NCBI RefSeq assembly: GCF_031326345.1
Contig: NZ_CP133671.1
Span: 1,240,001-1,304,000, forward strand
Direction: 5' to 3'
Length of the DNA stretch: 64,000 nucleotides
Origin: Aureispira sp. CCB-E
Lineage (GTDB): Bacteria > Bacteroidota > Bacteroidia > Chitinophagales > Saprospiraceae
In this document: in pieces, positions 43,834 through 53,456 of the stretch
Numbering within the stretch: position 1 is the first letter of the stretch
How the letters are laid out: every line of letters starts with the position of its first letter
Program-made: the position numbers and the translations under genes
The notes under the pieces: generated by a model
What the model was told of the DNA's origin: nothing
The model's database searches: none
Seen by the model: the letters and a program-made list of their open reading frames with translations, nothing else

Positions 43834-46800
43834 ATGATTCAACAACGCAATTATCTTATCACGGGATTTCGTGCCTTATTTTTGGCCATGATTTTTTTGT
43901 CAACAGCAAAAAGTCAGGTAGTTAGTACCGACTTTGGTCATAACAGACTTCAATACGAGCAAAAAAAGTGGTTTCGATACGAGTCTACTAATTTTCAATT
44001 GTCGTATGCCGAAAATGACAAGAAGTTGGCTCAGTATGTTTTGCCTGTAGCAGAACTAGATTACATAGAGTTATCTAGAATGTTTGAGCATCAATTAAAA
44101 AAACGAATTGAAATTATTATTTATAGCGACTATAGTGATTACCTCCAAAGTAATATTGGAGTGAAAAGATATACTGTGAATCAAGGTGGAACAACAAAAA
44201 TTATTACTCCTAAAGTTCAAGTCTATTTTAATGGAAGTCATGCAGATTTGCGTCAACAAATTCGAAAGGGGCTTGCGGAGGTTTTGTTGGGTAAAATATT
44301 AGTGGGAACCAACATTCAAGAAATGGTACAAAATTCTGTGTTGATGAACCTTCCTCAGTGGTTTGTTAAAGGAGCTATTGCTCATGCAACAGAGGATTGG
44401 AATACAGAAATGGATAACAAGCTGAGAGATGTGTTGTTGAGTGGTAAATATGAAAACTTTGTAGAGCTAGCAAAAAAAGAACCTTTATTGGCTGGTCAAT
44501 CTCTATTTCATTTTGTGTCGCAAGAGCATAGCAAGTCAACCGTTTCTAATTTATTGTATTTGACAAGAATCAATAGAAGTGTAGAAAATGGATTTTTATA
44601 TGTTTTTGGCAAGACGTATTATCAAGTAGTAGGAGCTGACTGGTTTAATTATTATAGTGAGCGTTATAATGCAGATAACAAGCAGCGTCGATTTCCCAAT
44701 AAAGGACAGGTGGCTTTGGATATTCCTCCTAAGGGGATTGTTAAAAATCTAAAGATTAGTCCTAATTCAAACTATATAGCGTATACAGAGCACAATCAGG
44801 GCGTACGAAAAGTAATTGTTTATGATTTAAAAACGGAAGAAAAAACAGTTTTATTTAAACAAGGAGAACGAGATTATTCTGGCGATTATGAATCTAATTA
44901 TCCATTAATTGCATGGTCGAAGACAAGTGATAAGGTTATTATTATTCATGAAAAAAGAGATAAAATAAAAATCCGATACCAGCCAATTAATAAAAAGTCA
45001 GCAAAAGATCGACCCATAGAAGGCATTGAGCGAATCATTGATTTTGATGTACTAAGTAGTTCTAGTCTAGTATTCACAGCAATTCAAGGGGGACATTCTG
45101 ATTTGTATATGTACAATGGAGGGCTTCCAAAGGCAATTACAAATGATTTTTGGGACGAAAAGGAGTTGGCGATTATTACTTTGAGAGGACAAAAAGGGAT
45201 TGTATTTTCTTCTAATCGTACATCAGCTCGAATCAATTCTATGCGGTTTACAGACCAATTGCCTCCGAATAATTTTGATCTGTATTTTTATAATTTAGAA
45301 ACAAAGTCTAAGGATTTAATTCAGTTGACACGAACACCTTTGGCAAATGAAACGCATCCTATTGCAATGGGAAAAGGCGACCATTTTACCTATTTAAGTG
45401 ACGAGAATGGTTTTTACAACCGATATGTAGCCAAGATTGATACCGTATTACTGAGAGAAGAGCGTGTACTGATCTTAGAAGATGGAACAGAGCTGGTAGT
45501 AGCATTGGATACTGTTTATAGCCATTTGCCTGTTGACAGTACCTATATTCGTCCAATATATACGTTGACGGGAGTAGGGCAGGCAAATACAGATTATAGT
45601 AGAAACATCTTAGAACACGATGGTAGTGCTAGCAAAATAGCCGATCTGATTTATAGAGATGGGGCTTACCAAGTATTTGTTCGCGATGCCAAGCCCGAAC
45701 GCAAGATGGAAGATGTTCAAAAAACAGTTTACCGCCATATCATAGAAAAAATGAGTGGTTTGTATAAAGGGGAAAAAAGTACGGTTGCGTTTAAAAAGTC
45801 TACCAAACAACCCAAAGAGACCGTTTTGCCAAAGCAATTAGAACTGGAGGAACCTAGTCCTGTGCTAAAGGATACGAACCCACCAGTAGATACGGGCAAG
45901 ATTGATATTGACAATTACGAATTCCAAAGCGAATTTGAAGATGTTGAAGAGCCTAGAGTTGACAAAGAAGAAGATAAAAATGTTACTCCAACGATTTTAG
46001 TAGAGGATGGTGAAGATATCAGGGCTACCCCCAATAATAAGAAAAAAACTAAAACTGTCTTGACAAACTCAGAGACAAAAGTGGTGGCTTGGAACGAAAC
46101 CCATGCTAATAAATATAAGAGCTTGTTTCGGGTAGATAAGGTGACGTTTCAGATGGATAATACTCCATTGTACAATGGTATGGATATGTATTTAGGAAAC
46201 TATTATCAATTCCAACCTTTAAGCTTTGCTCTTAAAACTGGATTTGTAGATGTTTTTGAGAACTTCTATTTAGAGCTCGGTCTTCGAGTGCCATTTGATT
46301 TTAATGGCATGGAATATTTTATTAATGTAGAAAATAAAAAAGGATTAATTGATCAACGCTATTCCTTTTATAGACGTGGACGCATATATAACTATGTAGT
46401 CGTAGATACGGTTACTAATGTTTCCATAGAGGCTAGAGGGCGTACTGTAAAGCATTTGTTGCAGACAGAATTGAAGTATCCTTTGTCTAAATTTCAAAGC
46501 TTGCGAGGCATTTTTAGTTTGCAATTGGATAAAGTGGCTATCTTAGCTGAAGAGTTAAATAGTCTTCAAGTTCCTGTTTATCATGAAAATAGACTGGGAT
46601 TGAGATTAGAGTATGTATTTGATAACACTTTAGAATTGCGCTTGAACGCTAGAAAAGGAACGAAGTTTAAAGGTTATTTAGATTTTTACAAGCCTTTTTC
46701 AGTTCAAACTCAAGATGAATTCAAGGTCGGTTTTGAAGGTGGTTTGACGACAGCGATAGGATTTGACGCTAGACATTATTTAACTTTTGACAACAAAACT

Positions 46801-47367
46801 ATCTTTGCATTTCGTTTGGCAGCAGCAAGTTCGTTTGGTCAACAAAAAATCTTATACTCTTTAGGTGGAGTTGAAAATTGGATGTTCCCAACAACTAGTA
46901 CAACAGTTACATTGCCAGAAGCTGGTAGTTATGGCTTGCAGACATTAGGAGCCAATATGAGAGGTTTTAATAATAATGCTAGAAATGGTAGTTCGTATGC
47001 ACTTGGAAATGTTGAAATGCGTATTCCAATTATAGATTATATCTCAAAAAATCCGCCAAGAAATGCTATGTTAAGGAGCTTACAATTAGTTGCGTTTTTT
47101 GACGTAGGAACTGCATGGCAAGGAGCTTCGCCATTTTCTACAGACAATCCATTAAACACAACTGTCATTGACAATAATGGTCCTGGGTCGATTTCTCCTG
47201 TAAAGGTGACCGTGAATTATTTTAGACGACCAATTTTGTTTGGTTATGGATTTGGAATTAGAACGGTTTTACTAGGGCATTATTTCCGCTTGGATTATGC
47301 TTGGGGAGTAGAAACAGGACAAGTTCAAAATCCTATTTTATATTTGTCAATAGGCTCCGATTTTTAA
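43834..47367 (+). CDS. TolB-like beta-propeller and outer-membrane beta-barrel fusion protein
   Basis: An 1177-residue envelope protein. A signal peptide (residues 1-28) is followed by a region like the peptidase MA-like domains (about 40-260: YESTNFQLSYAENDKKLAQY, IEIIIYSDYSDYLQ, QWFVKGAIAHATEDWN; the HE pair of a protease is not seen). Then come PD40/TolB propeller blades (about 300-560: NLKISPNSNYIAYTEHNQ, GKGDHFTYLSDENGFYNRYV). A Lys/Glu-rich linker (about 640-750) leads to a C-terminal Omp85/surface-antigen-like barrel (about 770-1177, with GGVENWMFP, AFFDVGTAWQGA, FGYGFGIRTV and a final aromatic IGSDF). Related Bacteroidota proteins are annotated as TolB-like. Function unknown. Confidence 0.85.
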   Translation: MIQQRNYLITGFRALFLAMIFLSTAKSQVVSTDFGHNRLQYEQKKWFRYESTNFQLSYAENDKKLAQYVLPVAELDYIELSRMFEHQLKKRIEIIIYSDYSDYLQSNIGVKRYTVNQGGTTKIITPKVQVYFNGSHADLRQQIRKGLAEVLLGKILVGTNIQEMVQNSVLMNLPQWFVKGAIAHATEDWNTEMDNKLRDVLLSGKYENFVELAKKEPLLAGQSLFHFVSQEHSKSTVSNLLYLTRINRSVENGFLYVFGKTYYQVVGADWFNYYSERYNADNKQRRFPNKGQVALDIPPKGIVKNLKISPNSNYIAYTEHNQGVRKVIVYDLKTEEKTVLFKQGERDYSGDYESNYPLIAWSKTSDKVIIIHEKRDKIKIRYQPINKKSAKDRPIEGIERIIDFDVLSSSSLVFTAIQGGHSDLYMYNGGLPKAITNDFWDEKELAIITLRGQKGIVFSSNRTSARINSMRFTDQLPPNNFDLYFYNLETKSKDLIQLTRTPLANETHPIAMGKGDHFTYLSDENGFYNRYVAKIDTVLLREERVLILEDGTELVVALDTVYSHLPVDSTYIRPIYTLTGVGQANTDYSRNILEHDGSASKIADLIYRDGAYQVFVRDAKPERKMEDVQKTVYRHIIEKMSGLYKGEKSTVAFKKSTKQPKETVLPKQLELEEPSPVLKDTNPPVDTGKIDIDNYEFQSEFEDVEEPRVDKEEDKNVTPTILVEDGEDIRATPNNKKKTKTVLTNSETKVVAWNETHANKYKSLFRVDKVTFQMDNTPLYNGMDMYLGNYYQFQPLSFALKTGFVDVFENFYLELGLRVPFDFNGMEYFINVENKKGLIDQRYSFYRRGRIYNYVVVDTVTNVSIEARGRTVKHLLQTELKYPLSKFQSLRGIFSLQLDKVAILAEELNSLQVPVYHENRLGLRLEYVFDNTLELRLNARKGTKFKGYLDFYKPFSVQTQDEFKVGFEGGLTTAIGFDARHYLTFDNKTIFAFRLAAASSFGQQKILYSLGGVENWMFPTTSTTVTLPEAGSYGLQTLGANMRGFNNNARNGSSYALGNVEMRIPIIDYISKNPPRNAMLRSLQLVAFFDVGTAWQGASPFSTDNPLNTTVIDNNGPGSISPVKVTVNYFRRPILFGYGFGIRTVLLGHYFRLDYAWGVETGQVQNPILYLSIGSDF

Positions 47368-47394
47368 AAATAGTGCAATGATTGATCAATAGTA

Positions 47395-47466
47395 GTGTAG
47401 CTGAATTTTATTAATTATCAAGCTAATATGAATAATTTTGTGATCGCACGAGCGTAGCTAATACTA
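47395..47466 (+). repeat. Dispersed intergenic repeat, copy D (partial, right half)
   Basis: GCGTAGCTAATACTA (47452-47466) matches the right-hand block of copies B and C with one base missing, preceded by GATCGCACGA. The left-hand block is not present in recognisable form. Confidence 0.5.
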
Positions 47467-47490
47467 ATTGATAAAATAGGAATAAAGATA

Positions 47491-47529
47491 AATAAGCCGT
47501 ATGTATCATTGTGCAACATACGGCTTATT
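47491..47529. terminator. Bidirectional terminator between TolB-like gene and the gene at 47532
   Basis: A 14-bp perfect stem (AATAAGCCGTATGT 47491-47504 with ACATACGGCTTATT 47516-47529) with an 11-nt loop. Both flanks are T-rich in the outgoing direction, fitting the two convergent genes. Confidence 0.8.
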
Positions 47530-47531
47530 CT

Positions 47532-48065
47532 TTATTTATCTTTTATGAAAACTTGAGGAGCAGCACTAGCTGGAGGTGCCGAAGAAGCAAGCGGTTGTTC
47601 TCTTTTCTTGATAGGAAGTACCCTTGTCTCTCCTGTAACGGCATCTTCAAAAGCAACGGTTGTTACTGTTTCAGGAATATAAATAACATAAGAAACTTCT
47701 TCTCTACATTGTTCGCCTTGAAGTATCATTGGTTGCCTAGATTTGTCCTCCAAACGGAGACCGCTTCCACCATCCGCAGAAAGAAATAATTCGTAGCGTC
47801 CTTTTTCAATTAAAACGTCTAGAAAAAAAACATTTGGAATACCCAGCAAAACTTTTCCTGTTACCATCAAGCGTGTTCCCTTCATTTGTTGAATTTCAAC
47901 TCTTGATGTATGGAGTTTTAAATACATAGTAGAAGGAGGGGTTTCAGGATCTTGCTCTGTTGCTAGTATTTGGTGCAAGTACTGAGAAACGTGACTTTGA
48001 GAGAAGCTGTATTGAAACGTAATGAATAAAAATAAGAATGATAGTAGGATGTTTTTATGTAGCAT
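47532..48065 (-). CDS. Small secreted protein, unknown
   Basis: A 177-residue protein with a clear signal peptide (residues 1-22, LLSFLFLFITFQYSFSQ). The mature part is beta-rich (MYLKLHTSRVEIQQMKGTRL, GRYELFLSADGGSGLRLED, SYVIYIPETVTTVAFEDAVT) and ends in a Lys/Pro/Ala tail (APPASAAPQVFIKDK). No family is recognised. Likely periplasmic or exported. It stands alone, converging with the TolB-like gene and sharing its terminator. Confidence 0.7.
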   Translation of the reverse strand: MLHKNILLSFLFLFITFQYSFSQSHVSQYLHQILATEQDPETPPSTMYLKLHTSRVEIQQMKGTRLMVTGKVLLGIPNVFFLDVLIEKGRYELFLSADGGSGLRLEDKSRQPMILQGEQCREEVSYVIYIPETVTTVAFEDAVTGETRVLPIKKREQPLASSAPPASAAPQVFIKDK

Positions 48066-48372
48066 TGTTTCCCATTTAATTATGATAGCAAATGTGGCGC
48101 GCGATACTAAGTTTGGCTAAACTTAGAGGCGAAAAAAATAGACCATGTTTTTAAATCTTTGGATTACTGTTTTTTATATGTTTTGTTTTTTTAGAATTTG
48201 TTTTCATTTTTGAACAAAAAAATAGAAACGGTTCAGGTATTATAATATAATAATAATTTTAATTAAAACCAAAAAAAAGCGCTACACCATTGAGGTGTAG
48301 CGCTTCTAGAAGACAATAGATTAATCTATTGATTATAGATATAGCACATTAATTTGCTACATGATGTAGCAA
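48066..48372. other. Intergenic region between two small secreted-protein genes
   Basis: This 307-bp gap holds the terminator of the gene at 48373 and the promoter side of the gene at 47532. No other feature is seen. Confidence 0.5.
48265..48304 (-). terminator. Intrinsic terminator of the gene at 48373
   Basis: A 12-bp perfect stem (AAGCGCTACACC 48275-48286 with GGTGTAGCGCTT 48292-48303), a 5-nt loop and TTTTTTTT on the minus strand. It lies about 70 bp past the stop. Confidence 0.9.
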
Positions 48373-48828
48373 CTATTTATTTCGATTAATAGTTATTGTT
48401 TTTTTCTTTTCTGCACCATTTTCATCCATTAATATAAATTGATAGGTTCCGTCCTCTAGCGTTTTTACATTTAACGCATTATAATTGTTGCCGTCTTGGA
48501 CTTGTATATTACGATTGGCAGCCAGTTGATACCCTTCTTCATCAAACATCTTCATGGTCAGATTTTTTTGTTCCTCTGATTTTAATGCAAAAACGAATAC
48601 ATCATCGTTGACTTCGTCTTCTGCCTGCATTTCGATGTCTAATACCTTAGCAACTTTTTCAGCTGCCATTAAAGAGGTGTATAGAGTTGCCACAACTTGT
48701 TGATCATCCTCTCCGTCGTCCATTATAAGAATAACAGCTACCATTTTATCTTCTTGAGTAGGTGCATCTATGGCAAAGACCGAGTTAAACGTGAATATTA
48801 ATATGGCTATTGATAATAGAAATTTCAT
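48373..48828 (-). CDS. Small secreted protein with T9SS-like C-terminal domain
   Basis: A 151-residue protein with a signal peptide (MKFLLSIAILIFTFNSVFA). The C-terminal ~75 residues have a strand pattern like a short sorting domain (NYNALNVKTLEDGTYQFILM, then KKKTITINRNK), with GTYQF resembling the G-x-Y-x-x-x motif of T9SS C-terminal domains, although the usual opening PNP is absent. It may be exported or a secretin-like relative. The function is unknown. Confidence 0.7.
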   Translation of the reverse strand: MKFLLSIAILIFTFNSVFAIDAPTQEDKMVAVILIMDDGEDDQQVVATLYTSLMAAEKVAKVLDIEMQAEDEVNDDVFVFALKSEEQKNLTMKMFDEEGYQLAANRNIQVQDGNNYNALNVKTLEDGTYQFILMDENGAEKKKTITINRNK

Positions 48829-49378
48829 AATTATGTTTTTTAATTAAAGAATGTGTCAGTCATCTTATCATTGATAAAAGACAAATTGAATAAAATGCTT
48901 GAACTATATTTCGTCAATAGTTCGTTGAAGTCACGCAATCGTACCATAGGGAGTAACAAAGCAAATCAACGTAGTATTGATGTTTGGTATAGTTCATCAA
49001 TGATGTTTAGTGGGATAAGCAAAATTTAGATTACCAGCAAGGGATACCGTCAACTGAAGAAAGGAAGTTCTAGTAGAGAGAGACAATAATTTAGATAGAA
49101 ATTATTGAGAAGGTATCGCTTAGAAGACCAACTACTATTTTAACACTAAAAAAACAATATTGTTCATTTTTTAGAATAAAATTTTGATTTTTTGATTAAA
49201 TTGAATTATTTGATAGAATAGTGATGGTAATTTAATAGATTGTTTTGACTAGATGGCATAGGTATAAAGAGTCTCTACCTATATTAATCGTTAATTCTAT
49301 TGGTTCAATAGGGGCAAGTACTTAAATAGACATGTTTAAGATGTAATCATCTCCACTCAACAACAACAAAACAATTTT
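48829..49378. other. Intergenic region upstream of the amidase gene
   Basis: This 550-bp gap separates divergent genes. It contains repeat copy E (48915 on). The rest is AT-rich with no supported open frame, RNA or terminator. Confidence 0.5.
48915..48960 (+). repeat. Dispersed intergenic repeat, copy E
   Basis: CAATAGTTCGTTGAAG (48915-48930) is followed by TCACGCAATCGTACCATAGGGAG, which parallels CCACGCAGTAG...CGACCGTAGGGAG of copy B. The right-hand GCGTAGCTAACTACTA block is missing. Confidence 0.6.
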
Positions 49379-50809
49379 ATGAAACAGAAAATGCATGCTT
49401 TTGATATTGGTATTTTAGGAACAATGGATGCTACAGAAATAGCCGAGCAAATTAAGAAAGGTGCCATTAGTTCTAAAGAAGCGGTTCATTGTGCTATAGA
49501 ACGTGCCCAAGCACTAAATCCAACGCTCAATGCAATTGTAACGGATTGTTTTGAAAAGCCTGTTGTTCAAAAAGAAGAGAAGGATGCTTATTTTAAAGGA
49601 GTGCCTACTTTTATCAAAGATTTGACACATGTAGAAGGTTTACCAACCTTACATGGCTCTTTGGGAGTACCTGCGGTACCTCAGAAAAAAAATGAAAAAA
49701 ATACTCAACAGGTATTATCTACTGGATGTGTTGTTTTAGGTAAATCAAGTACTTCGGAATTTGGGCTTTTGCCAGCAGTAGAAACCTTACAGCAAGGAAC
49801 AACACTTAATCCAATCCACTTAAATTATTCGACAGGAGGTTCGTCTGGAGGAGCAGGAGCTTTAGTTGCATCGGGAATAGTACCGTTTGCACATGCCGCA
49901 GATGGTGGCGGCTCTATTCGAATTCCTGCTGCTTGTTGTGGGCTTGTTGGGCTAAAACCAAGTAGAGGGCGAGATATGGAATCGCCTACTTCTATGTTGC
50001 CTATTGATATTGTTTGTCAAGGAATTGTTTCTAGAACAGTTCGAGACTCTGCTAATTACTATGCAGCAGCTGAAACCTATTATGCCAATCCTCAATTGCC
50101 TAAGATTGGCTGGATTGATCGCCCGCTTCAAAAGCGATTAAAAATAGGTGTCTTTACAGAAACACCAACCCAAATCAAAAGCCATCCAGAAGTCGATGAT
50201 GTTACTTTATCGGCAGGAAGATTTTGTGAAAGTTTGGGGCATCAAGTAGAGTTAATTTCAAATCCATTTACACAAGAAACCAAAATTGATTTTTTGGCTT
50301 ATTGGAGTTTTATTACCTATATGTTGTATCGATTTGGAAAGGTTTCTTATGGAATAGGTTTTAATAATTCGAAATTGGAGGTTTTTACAACTCAAATGGC
50401 AAAGGTTTATCCTAAAGTGATGTTTAGCACTGCTAAGAGTATTAAACGTTTGAAAAAATTTACGAATTATTATAATAGTCTATATGATCAATACGATGTC
50501 TTGCTGAGTCCTGTCTTGTCCCATCCTGTACCTGAGATTGGGTATTTTAGCCCAGAGAACAATTTCTTTGCTAGTATAGAAAAACTGAGCCAATATGTAA
50601 ATTATACAACGTTTCAGAATGTAACAGGAGCCCCTGCCATTTCTTTGCCAATGGGGCAATGTAAAAACGGCTTGCCTTTGGGAGTGCAGTTGGCTGGGAA
50701 ATTGGGCGATGATCGCCAATTATTAGAATTAGCATGGGAAATAGAAGAAAAAGGTGGATTGATGGATTGGACAAAAATAATTCAAGCAAACCATTGTATT
50801 AAAAGTTAG
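49379..50809 (+). CDS. Amidase-signature family enzyme
   Basis: A 476-residue amidase-signature hydrolase. The catalytic triad context is intact: the Lys of [30 protein letters not shown] with the cis-Ser, and [20 protein letters not shown] with the nucleophilic Ser. A substrate cannot be assigned: GatA of the tRNA amidotransferase shares the motifs, but its partners gatB and gatC are not here. The gene stands alone, 337 bp before the FMO operon on the same strand. Confidence 0.92.
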   Translation: MKQKMHAFDIGILGTMDATEIAEQIKKGAISSKEAVHCAIERAQALNPTLNAIVTDCFEKPVVQKEEKDAYFKGVPTFIKDLTHVEGLPTLHGSLGVPAVPQKKNEKNTQQVLSTGCVVLGKSSTSEFGLLPAVETLQQGTTLNPIHLNYSTGGSSGGAGALVASGIVPFAHAADGGGSIRIPAACCGLVGLKPSRGRDMESPTSMLPIDIVCQGIVSRTVRDSANYYAAAETYYANPQLPKIGWIDRPLQKRLKIGVFTETPTQIKSHPEVDDVTLSAGRFCESLGHQVELISNPFTQETKIDFLAYWSFITYMLYRFGKVSYGIGFNNSKLEVFTTQMAKVYPKVMFSTAKSIKRLKKFTNYYNSLYDQYDVLLSPVLSHPVPEIGYFSPENNFFASIEKLSQYVNYTTFQNVTGAPAISLPMGQCKNGLPLGVQLAGKLGDDRQLLELAWEIEEKGGLMDWTKIIQANHCIKS

Positions 50810-51146
50810 AAATGTAAGTTTTTATTTATAGTAATCTATTGGAGTAACTTAAGCTATTCCTATGGATTGTATAAAGCTTATGCACCTTTAAGAATTTTGA
50901 AATAATGTTGTAGTTATTTAGTATAGCCATTTAATAGTGAATGGACTTGGTTGGTGGTTTGGGAGGTAAGCTATATTTTATGCTTGATTTAGTGCTTAAT
51001 ATAAGAACTCTAGCTCTGAATTGGGTAATTTAGAAATGTAATTTGAGCTTATTGTTGATACAGTATACGGATGAAAAAGCAATCGTTTTAACCGTAATTT
51101 GTATAGTCGGCATTCATACTATTGACCATACAAAAATCAACCAACA
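50810..51146. other. Intergenic region before the FMO operon
   Basis: This 337-bp AT-rich gap separates the amidase and the monooxygenase genes. No clear terminator, RNA or open frame is visible. The promoter of the FMO operon is presumably here. Confidence 0.5.
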
Positions 51147-52481
51147 ATGGGAAATTCTAAAAAACGATCAGCATACCCACAGCAAACAGAAGAAAAATAT
51201 GCTATTATAGGAGGGGGACCAGCAGGCTTGTCTGGTGCAAAGGCTTTAAAGGAGTTAGGAATTGCTTTTGATGGTTTTGAAATGGGCAATGATTTTGGAG
51301 GCTTGTGGAATATTACCAACCCACGAAGTACCATGTATGAATCTGCGCATTTGATTTCGTCTAAAACAACCACTCAGTTTTTAGATTTCCCCATGCCAGA
51401 AGGTACACCTGATTATCCGAGTCATCAATTAATGCGTCAGTATTTTATAGACTATGCTACCCATTTTAAACTATACGATCATTATTATTTTCATACTAAA
51501 GTAGAGCGAGTAGAAAAAAATGGAGCGCAATGGGCGATCACATTGAGCAATCCTGAATGGGGAAGCAAGACGTACCAATACAAAGGCGTTATCTTGGCCA
51601 ATGGAACTTTGTCTGAGCCGAATGTCCCAACATTTAAGGGCAACTACACGGGAGAAATGATGCATTCGGCAGCTTATAAAAAAGCTTCTATATTCAAAGG
51701 AAAAAATGTGTTGGTCATTGGGGCGGGTAATAGTGGTTGCGATATCGTAGTAGATGCGGTACATTACGCAGATAAGATAGATATTAGTGTACGTAGAGGG
51801 TATTATTTTGTCCCTAAATATGTGTTTGGAAAACCTTCGGATACGATTGGAGGAAAAATCAAGCTTCCTCGTCGGTTAAAACAATCGTTTGATAATAAAT
51901 TGCTAAAGTGGTTTACAGGAGATCCTGAACGATTTGGGTTTCCAAAACCAACTTATAAGATGTATGAATCTCATCCTGTCGTGAATACCTTGATTTTGCA
52001 TCACATTGGTCAAGGGGATGTAAAGGTGCAGAAGGATATTGATTATATGAAGAACAAGGAGGTTTATTTTAAAGATGGGCATTCGGAGCAATATGATTTA
52101 ATTGTGTTGGCAACAGGTTATAAGTTGCATTATCCTTTTATTGATAAAAAACACCTTAACTGGTCGGGAATGGCACCAGAACTTTACCTTAAGATTTTTC
52201 ATCCAGAGTATGATAATTTGTTTGTGTTAGGAATGATCGAAGCAACAGGTTTGGGGTGGGAAGGGCGTTATGAGCAAGCTCGTCTAATGGCACATTATAT
52301 CAAAGGAATGGAAGAGAAAAGTTCTAAAGCTTTGGCGTTTAAAAAGAAGAAGCGTGGCAAACAGCCCGATTTGAGTGGAGGGTACAACTATTTAAAATTA
52401 GAACGGATGTCTTTTTATGTCCACAAAGATACCTATAGAAATTTGGTGAATAAAGAAACAAAAGCATTACAAAAAGGATAG
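51147..52481 (+). CDS. Flavin-containing monooxygenase
   Basis: A 444-residue class B flavoprotein monooxygenase. The FAD motif GGGPAGLSGAKALKELG is near residue 24. The FMO motif appears as FKGNYTGEMMHSAAY (F-x-G ... H-x-x-x-Y), followed by the NADPH site VIGAGNSGCDIVVDA and ATGYKLHYPFID near the end. It oxygenates N, S or ketone substrates; which one is unknown. The BASS transporter starts 13 bp later and the SDR gene 11 bp after that, so the three act in one unit. Confidence 0.9.
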   Translation: MGNSKKRSAYPQQTEEKYAIIGGGPAGLSGAKALKELGIAFDGFEMGNDFGGLWNITNPRSTMYESAHLISSKTTTQFLDFPMPEGTPDYPSHQLMRQYFIDYATHFKLYDHYYFHTKVERVEKNGAQWAITLSNPEWGSKTYQYKGVILANGTLSEPNVPTFKGNYTGEMMHSAAYKKASIFKGKNVLVIGAGNSGCDIVVDAVHYADKIDISVRRGYYFVPKYVFGKPSDTIGGKIKLPRRLKQSFDNKLLKWFTGDPERFGFPKPTYKMYESHPVVNTLILHHIGQGDVKVQKDIDYMKNKEVYFKDGHSEQYDLIVLATGYKLHYPFIDKKHLNWSGMAPELYLKIFHPEYDNLFVLGMIEATGLGWEGRYEQARLMAHYIKGMEEKSSKALAFKKKKRGKQPDLSGGYNYLKLERMSFYVHKDTYRNLVNKETKALQKG

Positions 52482-52494
52482 AAATTAAGAATGT

Positions 52495-53445
52495 ATGGGG
52501 ATTGATAGCGTACAAATAACCTTTGATGACAACACACAATTTATATTAAAACTCGTTTTGGGTTTTATTATATTTGGAGTGGCACTTGATATTAAGGTGA
52601 TCGATTTTAAACGTGTTCTAAAGAATCCCAAAGCAGTGTTAATCGGTTTGAGTTTGCAGTTTGTCGCTTTTCCTGCACTAACGTTTTTAATGATATGGGG
52701 AACGAGTCAATTTGCTCCAACAATCTTCTATCCAAGTGTGGCTTTGGGGATGTTACTGCTGGCAGCTTGCCCTGGAGGAAATATGTCTAATTTCTTTACA
52801 CATTTAGCAAAAGGCAATACAGCTCTATCTGTAAGCATGTCTGCTATTTCTACCATAGCAGCTTTGATAATGACTCCGTTTAATTTTTCTTTTTGGGGTG
52901 CCTTACTTCCAAGTACCCATACGTTGTTATCAGAATTGTCTATTGATCCGTTGGATATGTTAATGACCATTACATTGTTGCTGGGCATCCCGTTAACGGT
53001 GGGAATGCTCATCGCTCATTATAAAAAAGAGTTGGCAAGCCGTATCAAAAAGCCAATGAAGTATTTTTCTATTCTATTTTTTGTCGTTCTAATCATTGGC
53101 GCTTTATTGGCTAATTTTGAAACCTTTATCAACTATATTGGAACATTTGCTATTGTTGTTTTTATACAGAATAGCTTGGCGTTGACATTGGGGTATTGGG
53201 GCGCTAAAGGTGCAGGATTAAGTCACGATGATAGTAAAACAGTATCGTTAGAAGTTGGTATTCAAAATTCTGGTTTGGGGCTAATTTTGTTTTTTCAATA
53301 TTTTGAGCATCTTGGAGGAATGGGAATTATTGTAGCATGGTGGGGTGTATGGCATATGATTTCAGGCTTGACGCTAGCATGGTATTGGCAAAGAAAATCG
53401 AGGAAGGAATTGGACGCATTAACTAGATTAAATCAAACAAACTAA
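52495..53445 (+). CDS. Bile acid:sodium symporter (BASS) family transporter
   Basis: A 316-residue protein with about ten membrane segments. The family features are the two conserved half-helix regions (LLLAACPGGNMSNFFTHLAKGN near residue 90 and EVGIQNSGLGLILFFQYF near 255, with the ACPGG and E-x-G-x-Q-N motifs that bind sodium). BASS proteins take up organic anions with sodium. Transport of the FMO or SDR substrate is an inference from the 13-bp and 11-bp gaps. Confidence 0.9.
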   Translation: MGIDSVQITFDDNTQFILKLVLGFIIFGVALDIKVIDFKRVLKNPKAVLIGLSLQFVAFPALTFLMIWGTSQFAPTIFYPSVALGMLLLAACPGGNMSNFFTHLAKGNTALSVSMSAISTIAALIMTPFNFSFWGALLPSTHTLLSELSIDPLDMLMTITLLLGIPLTVGMLIAHYKKELASRIKKPMKYFSILFFVVLIIGALLANFETFINYIGTFAIVVFIQNSLALTLGYWGAKGAGLSHDDSKTVSLEVGIQNSGLGLILFFQYFEHLGGMGIIVAWWGVWHMISGLTLAWYWQRKSRKELDALTRLNQTN

Positions 53446-53456
53446 ATAAGAATAAG

